Assembly: GCA_964418585.1 (NCBI GenBank)
Contig: CAYQMG010000067.1
Location: 39,077-103,076 of the forward strand
Length of the DNA: 64,000 nucleotides
Direction: 5' to 3'
From: JAJRTE01 sp964418585
GTDB lineage: Bacteria; Myxococcota_A; UBA796; JAJRTE01
Below are positions 34,518 to 43,022 of the stretch, in pieces. Numbering within the stretch: position 1 is the first letter of the stretch; the number at the start of each line of letters is the position of its first letter. Made by a program: the position numbers and the translations under genes. The notes under the pieces are model-generated. The model had not been told where the DNA came from, searched no databases, and saw only the letters and a list, made by a program, of their open reading frames with translations.

Positions 34518-36728
34518 ATGAGACGATTCTGCCTCTTTTCGGTGGTTGCTGCAGTGGCCCTTTGCTCGAGGGCCGTGCATGGGGAGACGCTGGCCGAGGC
34601 TGCCGGGGAGCATGCGCAGGTTTACAGGGGGGCCGGCGGTGCGGTGCGTCTGGCTGTCCGAATGGATCTCCCGGTCCAGGGCGATTCGGCCGATCCGTTT
34701 GAGGCACTGTTTTCCCGGTTTCCTGCCGACCTTCCCCGCCCGGAGGGGCTCGAGCCTCGCACGCGCGAGTGGACGTTCGGCCCCATCCGGGTCGTGCAGC
34801 GTACCTGGTCCTGGCAGGGCGTTCCTGTGGACGGATTGTCGATGACGCTTCACCTGGACCCGGCCGGACACGTGCGCGTGATTTCCGCCCCGGGCCTGGG
34901 GTTTGGCCCGGAGCGTGCCACCGAACCTGGAGTGTCTCGCCGCGAAGCTGAGGCCCGTGCGCGTGCCGTGGTGCTCGAGGGGCTGGGGGTGGAGCCCACC
35001 TGGGTCGGGGCGGACCTGCACGTGCGGGCGGCCCGGTCGGGCCTCACGAGTGTCTGGCGGGTGGGGGTCTGGCTTCCTCCCTTCTGGCCGCCCGTGTTCG
35101 TGGAGGTGGACGGGAGGAGCGGTGCGGTGGTCTCGGTCTTCCCTGCTGCGGTGGAGGGTGTGGCCGGGGCGGACGGCACCACGGGCTGGGGGAACGTGTT
35201 CGAGGACAGCTACCTCGACGGCGACACGGTGGAAGTCCTCCTCGAGGATCTGAACGGGTCCGGGACGCTCACCGGAAGCTATGTCAACGTGTGGCAGTAC
35301 ACCCCGGGGAATCCGCCGACGAACCTGTCGCAAACCGCCGGGGACCTGGTGTCCGGGGCGTGGCATTTCGATTTCGATCCCATTGAGGAATACACCGGGA
35401 CCGGACCCACCACGGCCACGCAGACGGATGCGTTTGCCGAGGTGATGATGTACTACCACGTGGACCGTGTTCATGATTTCTTTAATGATCTCGGATACTT
35501 CAATGACGATCCTCTGGCCGGGATCGACCGGTCCATGCAGGCGACCGTCAACTATCGTGGCATGTACGGCTACTACGACAACGCCTACTACGCCTTCCCG
35601 AGCGGGCTGACCCCCGGCCAGATGGTGTTCGGGCAGGGAGAAGCCACGGATTTCAGCTACGACAGCAGCATCATCTACCACGAGTATGGCCACGCGGTCA
35701 TCAACGGTTCTTCCAACTATGCGTTCTATTGTGTGAATGATGTGTACGGTTCGGACTGCACCCAGGGAGGACTGAACGAGGGGACCGCGGACTACTTCTC
35801 CGCCGCACTGCGGGGAGACCCGGTCATCGGCCGGTACAGCCTGGGCGAGTGGCTGCCCGCCTACGTGCGGGACCTGACCGACCCGCACCGGTGCCCCGAC
35901 GACCTCTACGGAGAGGAGCACGAGGACGGCAAGGTATGGGGAGGCGGGTTGTGGGACGTGCGCCTCGCAGTGGCCGGGACCGATGTTGCGGCCGCCAACG
36001 CCACCATCGATCCGGTCATCCTGGCCGCGGTGACCACTCCCCTGGCGGGGGACACGGGTGCCACGTCGGCATTCAGTCTGGTGGCCTCCATCCTGCTCTC
36101 GGATGCAGAGGCCGCCTTCGGGACCGGGACTGCCGTGACTCGAGCGATCGAATCTGCCTTGATGGCTCGAGGCCTCTTGTCGTGCAGCCGATTCGTTCCG
36201 CTCAAGACCGGGGAGGTCAAGGAAGGGGCGTTCTCCACCGCGACCCGTCCAGGTCGGGAGTCGGTTACCGTGGCGGGACTCCAGTACCTGGTGGACGTGC
36301 CCGAAAGCGCCGTCTCCTTCACCTTTGGTGTCTCCTCCGATTCAGGGCTCGAGAAACTCACCATCTACCTGCGGAAGGACGCCCCGATCGAGTTCTCTTT
36401 CAACGGTAATACCCTGAGCCAGGTCACCGCCGACTATCAGGTGGAGGGTACGATTTTGACCCTGGACGCGGGCACGACACCACCCCTGGAACCCGGACAT
36501 ACCTACTACCTCACCTTCTCCTCTCCACAAACCCTGTCCACCGCCCTTTGGGGACACTACTACTCGGTCCAGGCCACCGTGGGCGGGACCTTCAACCCGG
36601 GGGAAAATACTGCTACAGGCTGTGGATGCAACCTCGAGCACTCGAGCAAGATCCCGGCAGGAAGCGGCGCATTCCTCCTGGTCGTCACCGGCATGGTGGC
36701 CCACCTCCGACGCCGAACCCGCTCGTGA
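34518..36728 (+). CDS. Secreted gluzincin metalloprotease (M4/M36-like) with MYXO-CTERM anchor
   Basis: A 736-residue zinc metallopeptidase. A signal peptide (MRRFCLFSVVAAVALCSRAVHG) is followed by a propeptide-like region to about 220, as in fungalysin/thermolysin relatives. The catalytic domain has the zinc motif IIYHEYGHAVI (His-Glu-x-x-His) and the third ligand in GGLNEGTADYF. A beta-rich C-terminal domain (about 560-700) has EPGHTYYLTFSSPQ. The end reads TGCGCNLEHSS, then a hydrophobic run GAFLLVVTGMVAHL, then RRRTRS: the layout of the MYXO-CTERM sorting signal, which is thought to be cleaved and lead to surface display in Myxococcota. The ATG at 34518 follows CGAGGAGG. Likely a surface or released protease. 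Confidence 0.85.
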   Translation: MRRFCLFSVVAAVALCSRAVHGETLAEAAGEHAQVYRGAGGAVRLAVRMDLPVQGDSADPFEALFSRFPADLPRPEGLEPRTREWTFGPIRVVQRTWSWQGVPVDGLSMTLHLDPAGHVRVISAPGLGFGPERATEPGVSRREAEARARAVVLEGLGVEPTWVGADLHVRAARSGLTSVWRVGVWLPPFWPPVFVEVDGRSGAVVSVFPAAVEGVAGADGTTGWGNVFEDSYLDGDTVEVLLEDLNGSGTLTGSYVNVWQYTPGNPPTNLSQTAGDLVSGAWHFDFDPIEEYTGTGPTTATQTDAFAEVMMYYHVDRVHDFFNDLGYFNDDPLAGIDRSMQATVNYRGMYGYYDNAYYAFPSGLTPGQMVFGQGEATDFSYDSSIIYHEYGHAVINGSSNYAFYCVNDVYGSDCTQGGLNEGTADYFSAALRGDPVIGRYSLGEWLPAYVRDLTDPHRCPDDLYGEEHEDGKVWGGGLWDVRLAVAGTDVAAANATIDPVILAAVTTPLAGDTGATSAFSLVASILLSDAEAAFGTGTAVTRAIESALMARGLLSCSRFVPLKTGEVKEGAFSTATRPGRESVTVAGLQYLVDVPESAVSFTFGVSSDSGLEKLTIYLRKDAPIEFSFNGNTLSQVTADYQVEGTILTLDAGTTPPLEPGHTYYLTFSSPQTLSTALWGHYYSVQATVGGTFNPGENTATGCGCNLEHSSKIPAGSGAFLLVVTGMVAHLRRRTRS

Positions 36729-36755
36729 TCGTGGGCGCCCGCCCTCTCAATCGCC

Positions 36756-37344
36756 ATGGATACCCCCCGGCAAGACCGCCTGGACTCAACCGTGCCGCCA
36801 AGGCGGTTCGCCCGGGCCGCCGGGTCAACCCGCACAGCCGGTGCGAACGGGTATGGACTCCAGCTCGAGCCGTGAGCACGGATTGCCGTACGGGGTGGTG
36901 ATGGTGGACGTGGACAGCTTCAAGGCCTGCAACGATCACTACGGGCACCTTGCAGGCGACCGCGTGTTGGCAGGGGTGGCCGAGGCCTTGAAAGAGAACC
37001 TGAGGCAGGGGGACCAGGTGTTTCGGTATGGCGGCGAGGAATTGATTGCGCTCCTGCCCCGGATTTCTCGAGCACACGTCCTGGCCGCCAGTGAACGACT
37101 GAGGGGCGCGGTCCAGGCCCTGGGTATCGAACACTGCCGCAGCGACCACGGCCAGGTCACCATCAGCCTGGGAGCAGCCCATTTCGTGCCGGCTTCTTCC
37201 CCGGAGACTTCGTGGACCGAGGTGGTGGCCCGGGCCGACGAGGCGCTCTACCGGGCGAAGCGGATGGGGAGGAATCGGGTGGAGGCCGCATTCGACCCTG
37301 GAAACAGCTCAGGAGGCAGCCCTGCCGGCCCTCGAGGCCCCTGA
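36756..37344 (+). pseudogene. Frameshifted GGDEF diguanylate cyclase
   Basis: From the ATG at 36853 the frame encodes 163 residues of GGDEF domain: MVDVDSFKACNDHYGHLAGD, the active-site GGEEL, ITISLGAA-like strand VTISLGAA, and ADEALYRAKRMGRN. The first 35 residues of a normal GGDEF domain are missing in this frame but appear one base out of frame from an ATG at 36756: DRLDSTVPPRRFARAAG, like the DxLTGLxNRRxF start, until a stop at 36873-36875. A one-base shift between about 36830 and 36873 would restore one reading frame. It is either a decayed cyclase or a sequencing error. Its end overlaps the dusB gene by 36 bases, tail to tail. Confidence 0.6.
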
Positions 37345-38367
37345 CCCCGCGGTCGTGAGTCGATCGAAAAACCGGTTGACCAGTGCGATAGCCTCGTCCG
37401 GACTCCGGGAGTGGAATACCTGGCGGCGCAACACCTCGATCCCCGGGATCCCCTCCGTGTAGTAGCCGATGATACGCTTCATCTGGCCGAGTGCTCCGCG
37501 CGGATGGTCGGATCGGGCCAGCACCCGGGCGTAGTGCTCGAGCAGCACGGAACGACGTTCCTCGAGACTCGGTTCGTGAGGCCGGTCTCCAGCCAGTGCC
37601 TGGGCGATCTGTAGGCAGAGCCATGGATTGCGCACCGCGGCACGACCCACCATCACACCGGTCGCCCCGGACAGGCGGAGCATCTCGAGGGCGTCTTGCG
37701 GCGAGGTCACGTCGCCGTTTCCCACCACCGGAATGGATACCGCGGATGTCACCTCTGCAATGCGCTCCCAGTGGGCGGTGCCTCCAAACATTTCCTCCCG
37801 GGTACGCGCGTGAACCGTGACCGCGTCAGCACCCTCGAGTTCGCAGCGGCGGGCCAGTTCGGCCGCTGTGAGATGGTGCTGGTCCCAGCCGAGTCGCATC
37901 TTGACGGTGAGCGGGCATTGGATTGCGCGGCGGACCGCCCGAACCATGGCGGCAGCCCGGTCCAGATCCTTCATGAGCGCGGCCCCTCCCCCCCGCTTCG
38001 TGACCGCCCTGGAGGGGCACCCCATGTTGAGATCGATGATGTCCGGCCCCAGGTCCTCGCACATGCGGGCCGCCTCGGCCACGATGACCGGGTCCGAGCC
38101 GTATACCTGAATGGCCACCGGCCGCGCATCCTCGTCGATTTCGGCTGCTCGCCGGGCCTTGCGTGTGCCCTGGATGAACTCTCGAGCACTCACCAGTTCG
38201 GTGACCACCAGGCCGCAGCCGCCGATGGCTCGCACCAGGGAGCGGAACGCCGCGTCGGTGAGTCCTTCCATGGGGGCGAGTACGGTGGCGGGATGGACCT
38301 GGACCGTGCCCACCTCGAATCGGGTGGACCGCCTGGACCCGTCGCCTGATTGCCACGTTCTTTGCAC
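37309..38367 (-). CDS. dusB: tRNA-dihydrouridine synthase (DusB family)
   Basis: A 352-residue FMN-dependent enzyme that reduces uridines in the tRNA D-loop. Typical blocks are VLAPMEGLTDAAFRSL, the catalytic Cys in NMGCPSRAVTKRGGGAALM, KMRLGWD, VTVHARTREEMFGGTAHW and VVGNGDVTSPQDA. The RNA-binding C-terminal helices include GALGQMKRIIGYYTEGIPG. The start is a GTG at 38367; another GTG about 18 codons in is possible, since most family members begin near the VHPATVLAPM strand. Cytosolic. It overlaps the 3' end of the GGDEF gene. Confidence 0.92.
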   Translation of the reverse strand: MQRTWQSGDGSRRSTRFEVGTVQVHPATVLAPMEGLTDAAFRSLVRAIGGCGLVVTELVSAREFIQGTRKARRAAEIDEDARPVAIQVYGSDPVIVAEAARMCEDLGPDIIDLNMGCPSRAVTKRGGGAALMKDLDRAAAMVRAVRRAIQCPLTVKMRLGWDQHHLTAAELARRCELEGADAVTVHARTREEMFGGTAHWERIAEVTSAVSIPVVGNGDVTSPQDALEMLRLSGATGVMVGRAAVRNPWLCLQIAQALAGDRPHEPSLEERRSVLLEHYARVLARSDHPRGALGQMKRIIGYYTEGIPGIEVLRRQVFHSRSPDEAIALVNRFFDRLTTAGSGASRAGRAAS

Positions 38368-38439
38368 CGGGTCGTCCCTGCTTGCCGGGTCTCGAGTCGA
38401 TCGGTACCGAAGCGACGGGGCCGGGGTACACGCCCCGGC

Positions 38440-39495
38440 CTAGTCCCCCACGCCTTCTGCCCGGACCTTTTCTGCTCCTGCCTTCACCTCCCTGGAGAGG
38501 CGGACCACAGAGCGGAAAGAAACCTTGTCCCGGTACAGAAAATACATGCCTGCGAGGAAAATCAAGAGAAACTGGAGCCAGTGGAGCACCAGTGCGTACC
38601 CCAGCGCCACGCCCCCGGTGACCCCGTAGACCGCCAGTCCCGCCATGGTGAACGCCTCGAAGTTGCCTGCGAACCCGGGAGGCGCCGGGAGCAACATGCC
38701 TACCAGCAAGGTCGCCACCACGGTCAGGGCCGCCCCGGCCCCAAGGTCGTTCAGGTGGAACACGCGAAACATGAGCCACTCGGTCATGGGCGTGATGGAC
38801 CAGATGACCAGGGTCAGGGCCACCTGGACCAGGAGAACCCGGGGATTCTTGAGCGGACGCAGGTTGTCCATGAAAGAGCGAAAGAACGCCTCGCCCCGGC
38901 GTGCAAGCCTGGGCAGGACCCGGCCCACGGTGGCATGGAGGAGGCGGTACATCCAGGGCTCGAACAGCATGAGTCCCACCAGTCCGCCCACCGCAGGCAA
39001 GGCCGCCATCAGGAACACCTGCTGGACCACGGTAATGATGTCGTAGGTCTCGCCCCGGACCGTCACCGTGGTGGTGGGCAGGTCCACCAGGAACACGACC
39101 ACGGCCAGAAAGAGCAGCATGGTGAGGAAATCCAGCATGCGCTCGATCAGGACCGAGGCGAGGCCTGCGCCGAGCGGGACGTTCTCCTTTTCCAGGAGCA
39201 GGTAGGGCCGAACGAGTTCACCAAGCCGCGCCGGGAGCAGGTTGATGGCCATGAAGCCGATCATGTTGATACCGAGCAAGCTTCGGAACGAAATCCGGTA
39301 GCCCGGCCCCAGGATGAGCGCCCATCGCCAGACGCGGAGCAGGTGGTACACCACGATCAGGAGGACGAACGGGACGAGCGGCAGGTAGTCCATGGTCGCC
39401 AGCGCGTTTCCAAGGACCTTGAAGTCCACCCCGGACACCGCAATCCACACGAAGAGAGTCCCAAAAATAAGACTGATGATGAGGTTCTTGACCAT
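38440..39495 (-). CDS. Lysylphosphatidylglycerol synthase-like membrane protein (UPF0104)
   Basis: A 351-residue integral membrane protein of the LPG synthase transmembrane family. About seven or eight hydrophobic segments are seen. The central motif GFMAINLLPARLGELVRPYLL, with Arg and Glu in the membrane, and the later PAPPGFAGNFEAF are signatures of the family. The soluble catalytic domain that aminoacylates lipid is absent, so it probably transports or flips a lipid or sugar-lipid. The start is the ATG at 39495, 29 bases after the stop of the UDP-sugar dehydrogenase gene, so the two are probably one unit. Confidence 0.8.
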   Translation of the reverse strand: MVKNLIISLIFGTLFVWIAVSGVDFKVLGNALATMDYLPLVPFVLLIVVYHLLRVWRWALILGPGYRISFRSLLGINMIGFMAINLLPARLGELVRPYLLLEKENVPLGAGLASVLIERMLDFLTMLLFLAVVVFLVDLPTTTVTVRGETYDIITVVQQVFLMAALPAVGGLVGLMLFEPWMYRLLHATVGRVLPRLARRGEAFFRSFMDNLRPLKNPRVLLVQVALTLVIWSITPMTEWLMFRVFHLNDLGAGAALTVVATLLVGMLLPAPPGFAGNFEAFTMAGLAVYGVTGGVALGYALVLHWLQFLLIFLAGMYFLYRDKVSFRSVVRLSREVKAGAEKVRAEGVGD

Positions 39496-39524
39496 GGATA
39501 CCCACCGCCTCCGACCGGCCGGGG

Positions 39525-40847
39525 TCAGAGCTTGTGTATCTTCTCCGCTCCCCGAGTCACGGCTCGAGTGGCGTTCCGAGTGTCCACCACCAGGCGCGCA
39601 CGATCCACAATGGCCTGGTAGTCGAAGCAACTGTGATCCGTCGTGATCACGACACAATCATACGCCTCGAGCCGCGCGTCGTCGATGGGTTCCGAGGTCA
39701 ATGTGCGTCCGCCCACCACGATCTCGGGGACGTGCGGGTCGTGGTAGGACACGATCGCCCGCTTGTCCTGGAGCGCGGCGATGATGTCCAGCGCCGGTGA
39801 CTCCCGGATGTCCCCAATATCCCGCTTGTACGCGACACCGAGCACAAGGACTCGAGAGCCGTTCAGGGGCTTTGCCGCCTCGTTCAGGGCGTCGCCCACC
39901 ATGTCCACCACCACGAAGGGCATCTTCCCGTTGATGTCGCTGGCGAGTTCGATGAACCGTGCGTTGTAGTTGAGAGATTTCAACAACCAGGAGAGGTAGA
40001 GAGGATCGATGGGCAGACAGTGCCCCCCCAGACCCGGCCCAGGGTAGAACGGCATGAAACCGAACGGCTTCGTGGCCGCGGCATCGATCACCTCCCACAC
40101 GTCCATCTTCAGTTTCCGGCATATGATGGCAATCTCGTTCACCAGGCCGATGTTCACCGCACGGAAGGTGTTCTCGAGGAGCTTCACCGTCTCCGCAACC
40201 TGGGTGGAGGAGACCGGCACCACGCGGTCGATGAATGCGCCGTACAATCGAGTGGCAATCTCGGTGCACGCGGCCGTGACGCCGCCCATCACCTTGGGGG
40301 TGTTCCGAATGGTGTAGGTGGTCTGGCCCGGGTCCACACGCTCGGGCGAAAAGGCGAGGAAAAAATCCTCCCCCACCCGGTAGCCCGACCGCTCCAACAT
40401 GGGCAGCACCAGGTCCCGAGTCGTGCCGGGGTAGGTGGTGCTCTCCAGGACCACCACCGTCCCCGGGTGCAGGTGCTCGGCAATGCTCTCCGTGGCACGC
40501 ACCACGTAGGAGATGTCCGGGTCCTTGGTCTTGTTCAGTGGCGTGGGAACGCAGATCGACACGGCGTCGCACCCGGCAAGCCTGGAGAAATCCCCCGTGG
40601 CCTCGAATTTGCCCTCCTTGACCAGTGTGGCCACCTCCTCATCGGAAATGTCACCAATGTAAGAGGTCCCCGCGTTGAGGGCGTCCACCTTGGCAGGGTT
40701 GACCTCGAATCCAAGCACGTGGTACCCCGCCCGGCCCATCTCGATGCACAGGGGGAGCCCCACGTAACCAACGCCCACCACGCCCACCACCATGTCACGG
40801 GAGTCAATTTTCTGTTTCAGTCGTTCGAACTGGGTCATCGTTTTCAT
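39525..40847 (-). CDS. UDP-N-acetylhexosamine 6-dehydrogenase (WecC/UGDH family)
   Basis: A 440-residue nucleotide-sugar dehydrogenase that oxidises the C6 hydroxyl of a UDP-hexosamine to a uronic acid with NAD+. The N-terminal Rossmann motif is VGVVGVGYVGLPLCIEMG, and the catalytic Cys is in PGLGGHCLPIDP. The C-terminal domain has VLGVAYKRDIGDIRESPALDII. The residues after GHC and the length are closer to WecC/WbpA-type UDP-acetylhexosamine dehydrogenases than to UDP-glucose dehydrogenase. The ATG follows AGGAGG with seven-base spacing, and a strong hairpin lies right before it. It feeds uronic sugars to surface polysaccharide, fitting the exopolysaccharide operon next door. Confidence 0.9.
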   Translation of the reverse strand: MKTMTQFERLKQKIDSRDMVVGVVGVGYVGLPLCIEMGRAGYHVLGFEVNPAKVDALNAGTSYIGDISDEEVATLVKEGKFEATGDFSRLAGCDAVSICVPTPLNKTKDPDISYVVRATESIAEHLHPGTVVVLESTTYPGTTRDLVLPMLERSGYRVGEDFFLAFSPERVDPGQTTYTIRNTPKVMGGVTAACTEIATRLYGAFIDRVVPVSSTQVAETVKLLENTFRAVNIGLVNEIAIICRKLKMDVWEVIDAAATKPFGFMPFYPGPGLGGHCLPIDPLYLSWLLKSLNYNARFIELASDINGKMPFVVVDMVGDALNEAAKPLNGSRVLVLGVAYKRDIGDIRESPALDIIAALQDKRAIVSYHDPHVPEIVVGGRTLTSEPIDDARLEAYDCVVITTDHSCFDYQAIVDRARLVVDTRNATRAVTRGAEKIHKL

Positions 40848-40863
40848 TCACAAACCTCCTCGA

Positions 40864-40891
40864 GCGCTGTGGCAAGCAAACACCACAGCGC
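40864..40891 (-). promoter_or_regulatory. Perfect leader hairpin before the UDP-sugar dehydrogenase gene
   Basis: GCGCTGTGG and CCACAGCGC form a perfect nine-base-pair stem with a ten-base loop. In the minus-strand mRNA it ends a few bases before the AGGAGG ribosome site. It could limit ribosome access or be an operator dyad. No known riboswitch consensus is recognised. Confidence 0.5.
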
Positions 40892-41237
40892 AACCCTGGC
40901 CGGGCCCGGCAAGAAGCGTCGAAACCACGTGGCAAAGCTGGCTGCAAGGTCGACCGCTGGATACGTGCTGGGAACCCGAGGTCTCGAGCAAGAACAGGCA
41001 ACCGCACAACAAGAGACCAAAGACCGGTCAGTGGATCCGGGAACCCGGTGCCATGATTGACACATGGAGCCATCATGCCCGGGGCCGGGCCGCAATGGTA
41101 GTAATCGTGCCAGATACCGGGCGGCTTGGCAAGCGGTTCCCCCCGGGGAGATCCGGTGTCGCCTGCTCGAGCAGGTCACCAGGGGTTTGCTGGAACTTCG
41201 ATCGCCTCGGACGACCGTTGCCGCCTGATTTTTCGCC

Positions 41238-41267
41238 TTGTCACTCGTTGCGAACGAGTGCTATCAT
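41238..41267 (+). promoter_or_regulatory. Promoter of the exopolysaccharide/signalling operon
   Basis: TTGTCA (41238-41243) and TATCAT (41262-41267) are 18 bases apart, with five of six matches each. The predicted start near 41274 leaves about 80 bases before the first GTG. The spacer is almost wholly filled by a palindrome. Confidence 0.65.
41242..41260. promoter_or_regulatory. Palindromic operator within the promoter spacer
   Basis: CACTCGTT, a GCG centre, and AACGAGTG give a perfect 8+3+8 dyad lying between the -35 and -10 boxes. A bound protein there would block RNA polymerase or, for a MerR-type protein, twist the spacer; the 18-base spacing is close to the 19-20 typical of MerR. The regulator is not identified in this window. 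Confidence 0.55.
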
Positions 41268-41351
41268 CGCCAGAGGGGCGGGGACTCCGGATGCGAGCAT
41301 GGCGGAACGACGGCTGCTGCTGCTGGGTGGCGGGGGGCGTGCGAAAAGGCG

Positions 41352-43022
41352 GTGGAAGTGCCGGTGGATAGCCCATTTCAAGATCCCTTGACCCATTTTG
41401 GGGTGGATTTTATCGACGCCGAAACGGGCGGGCTCATACGCGACAAGCTCTACCTGCTTCACGGGCCGAGTTCGCCGTGGAAGACAGCGCTGGCGCTCCA
41501 CTTTGTTCACGAAGGGCTCCGAAACGATCAACGCGCAGTCTATGTGACCTCCCAGGACCCCGACGCGGTGCTGCTCCAGGCGGAGCGGCTCGGGTTTGAC
41601 CTGCGGCCTCATGTCCGCAGTGAACGTCTGGTCCTCCTTGCCTACCATCCACGCATCTCTCAACACCTGGAAAGCCAGAACGACTGCGGCCCTATTTTTG
41701 ACGAACTCCACGCCCTTGCGGGTCCGGGCAAGGTGGCCCGCATGGTATTCGACCCGGTGGTTCCCCTGATCGAGCAGACCAACAAGCGCAATATCCTGCC
41801 GGCGACCCGGCTGCTGATCGAGGCGCTTCAGGGTACCGGGGCAACCACGCTTTGTATCGTCGACGAAGGGGAAGAACCGCATATCCAGGTGATTCTGAAG
41901 GAGTTTTCCTTCTTGTCGTTCGGGGCGTTCGAACTGGCCGCCGAGGCGAACGGACGGCGGGTGTTCCGTTTCCGGAAGGTCATCTGGAATCCACGGGACT
42001 ATCCCGAAGTGCCCCTGGCTTTGCGTACCCGGTATGGGGTCCAGGTCCTGGAACCGGCCCAGGTCGAACCGGAAAAACCGCGGCTCACCCTCGCGGTGGG
42101 CCCGGAAGCGGCCGCCGACGGCCCGGGCCTCATCCCCTTGCCCAGGCCCTACAATCTCCTCCTCGTGGACGCGGACGAGTACTACCACGAATTGCTGGCT
42201 TCGTTCCTGGGACCACGGTTCCGCCTGACCTGGGTCCGCGACTCGGTGGAAGCCCTCTCCCATCTCCTCGAAAATCCCTACGACCTGGTGCTGGCCAACA
42301 TGAACATGCCCCGCGTGGATGGACGCGAACTGGTGCTGAGAATTCGACAGCACCACCCCGCGGTCCCCCTGGTCGCCTACAGCGGGACATTGAAACGGGG
42401 TGTCGACGCCGCAGGGGCGCTTCGGGTCGGCGCCGACATGTTTCTCACCCGTCCCCTCGCGTTCAACTATGTGAAGGCCGCGATCGAGGCGGTGCTGCGT
42501 CGACCGGCCACGAACGAGCGGTTTGCGCGGACACTGCAGTTCATCAGGTTGCTCGAGGAGGAGTCCCGAAGTTTGGGCAGGTTGGCGCGGGAGGATCCGG
42601 TCAGTGGTCTCGTGAGTCGTGCCTATTTCGAGGAAAAGGTCCGGAGGGAGATCGAAAAGGCCGCCAGCGCGGACTATGCATTCTCCCTGGTTGGATACCG
42701 GGTGTATCCTTCCGGGAGCTGTCCCGGGCTGGAGGATGCGGTTCGGAAGGCGTTTCTCGAGCGGCTTCGGCGGGAAGACCTCGTCATGCGTCAGGGGCCG
42801 GGCGAGTACCTGGCCTACCTGGAGGAATGCTTGAAACCGGGCGTGAAGCGCGTCGACGAGCGGCTGGAAAAGGCGATCGAGCGGGCGATCGGGGGGCACA
42901 CGTTTGTATTTCAGAGCGCAGTGGCTCTGTTTCCCGGCGACGCCCAGGATTACCCTGGTCTGGTGCGCGCGGCCCTCGGCGGACTCCGGACAGGGACACT
43001 CAAGTTGAAACGGCTGTCGTGA
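41352..43022 (+). CDS. Degenerate KaiC-like/receiver/GGDEF regulatory protein
   Basis: A 556-residue protein counted from a GTG at 41352; GTGs at 41358 and 41364 are equally possible, each with AAAAGG upstream. Residues 10-245 resemble a KaiC/RecA-type ATPase: the Walker A is GPSSPWKT (38-45), with Trp replacing the second Gly, and the Walker B is CIVDEGEE (about 168-174). Residues 267-384 are a receiver: the acidic VDADE pocket is kept, but the phosphorylated Asp is Asn316 and the Lys is Arg367. Residues 413-550 look like a GGDEF domain beginning DPVSGLVSRAYF, with GPGEY (482-486) in place of GGDEF. All three domains thus lack a key residue. It opens the operon; its stop overlaps the next GTG. 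A scaffold or c-di-GMP/ATP sensor is likely. Confidence 0.75.
   Translation: MEVPVDSPFQDPLTHFGVDFIDAETGGLIRDKLYLLHGPSSPWKTALALHFVHEGLRNDQRAVYVTSQDPDAVLLQAERLGFDLRPHVRSERLVLLAYHPRISQHLESQNDCGPIFDELHALAGPGKVARMVFDPVVPLIEQTNKRNILPATRLLIEALQGTGATTLCIVDEGEEPHIQVILKEFSFLSFGAFELAAEANGRRVFRFRKVIWNPRDYPEVPLALRTRYGVQVLEPAQVEPEKPRLTLAVGPEAAADGPGLIPLPRPYNLLLVDADEYYHELLASFLGPRFRLTWVRDSVEALSHLLENPYDLVLANMNMPRVDGRELVLRIRQHHPAVPLVAYSGTLKRGVDAAGALRVGADMFLTRPLAFNYVKAAIEAVLRRPATNERFARTLQFIRLLEEESRSLGRLAREDPVSGLVSRAYFEEKVRREIEKAASADYAFSLVGYRVYPSGSCPGLEDAVRKAFLERLRREDLVMRQGPGEYLAYLEECLKPGVKRVDERLEKAIERAIGGHTFVFQSAVALFPGDAQDYPGLVRAALGGLRTGTLKLKRLS

Larger units (their letters stand above)
40848..41351. other. 504-base divergent control region
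   Basis: It lies between the UDP-sugar dehydrogenase and the exopolysaccharide operon. Its two features are the leader hairpin at 40864-40891 and the promoter with embedded palindrome at 41238-41267. The rest holds no gene. TTGACA at 41057-41062 has no partner -10. Confidence 0.5.

Noticed and set aside
41057..41062. Perfect TTGACA in the divergent control region
   Set aside because: No -10 element at 16-19 bases on that strand, so not called a promoter.
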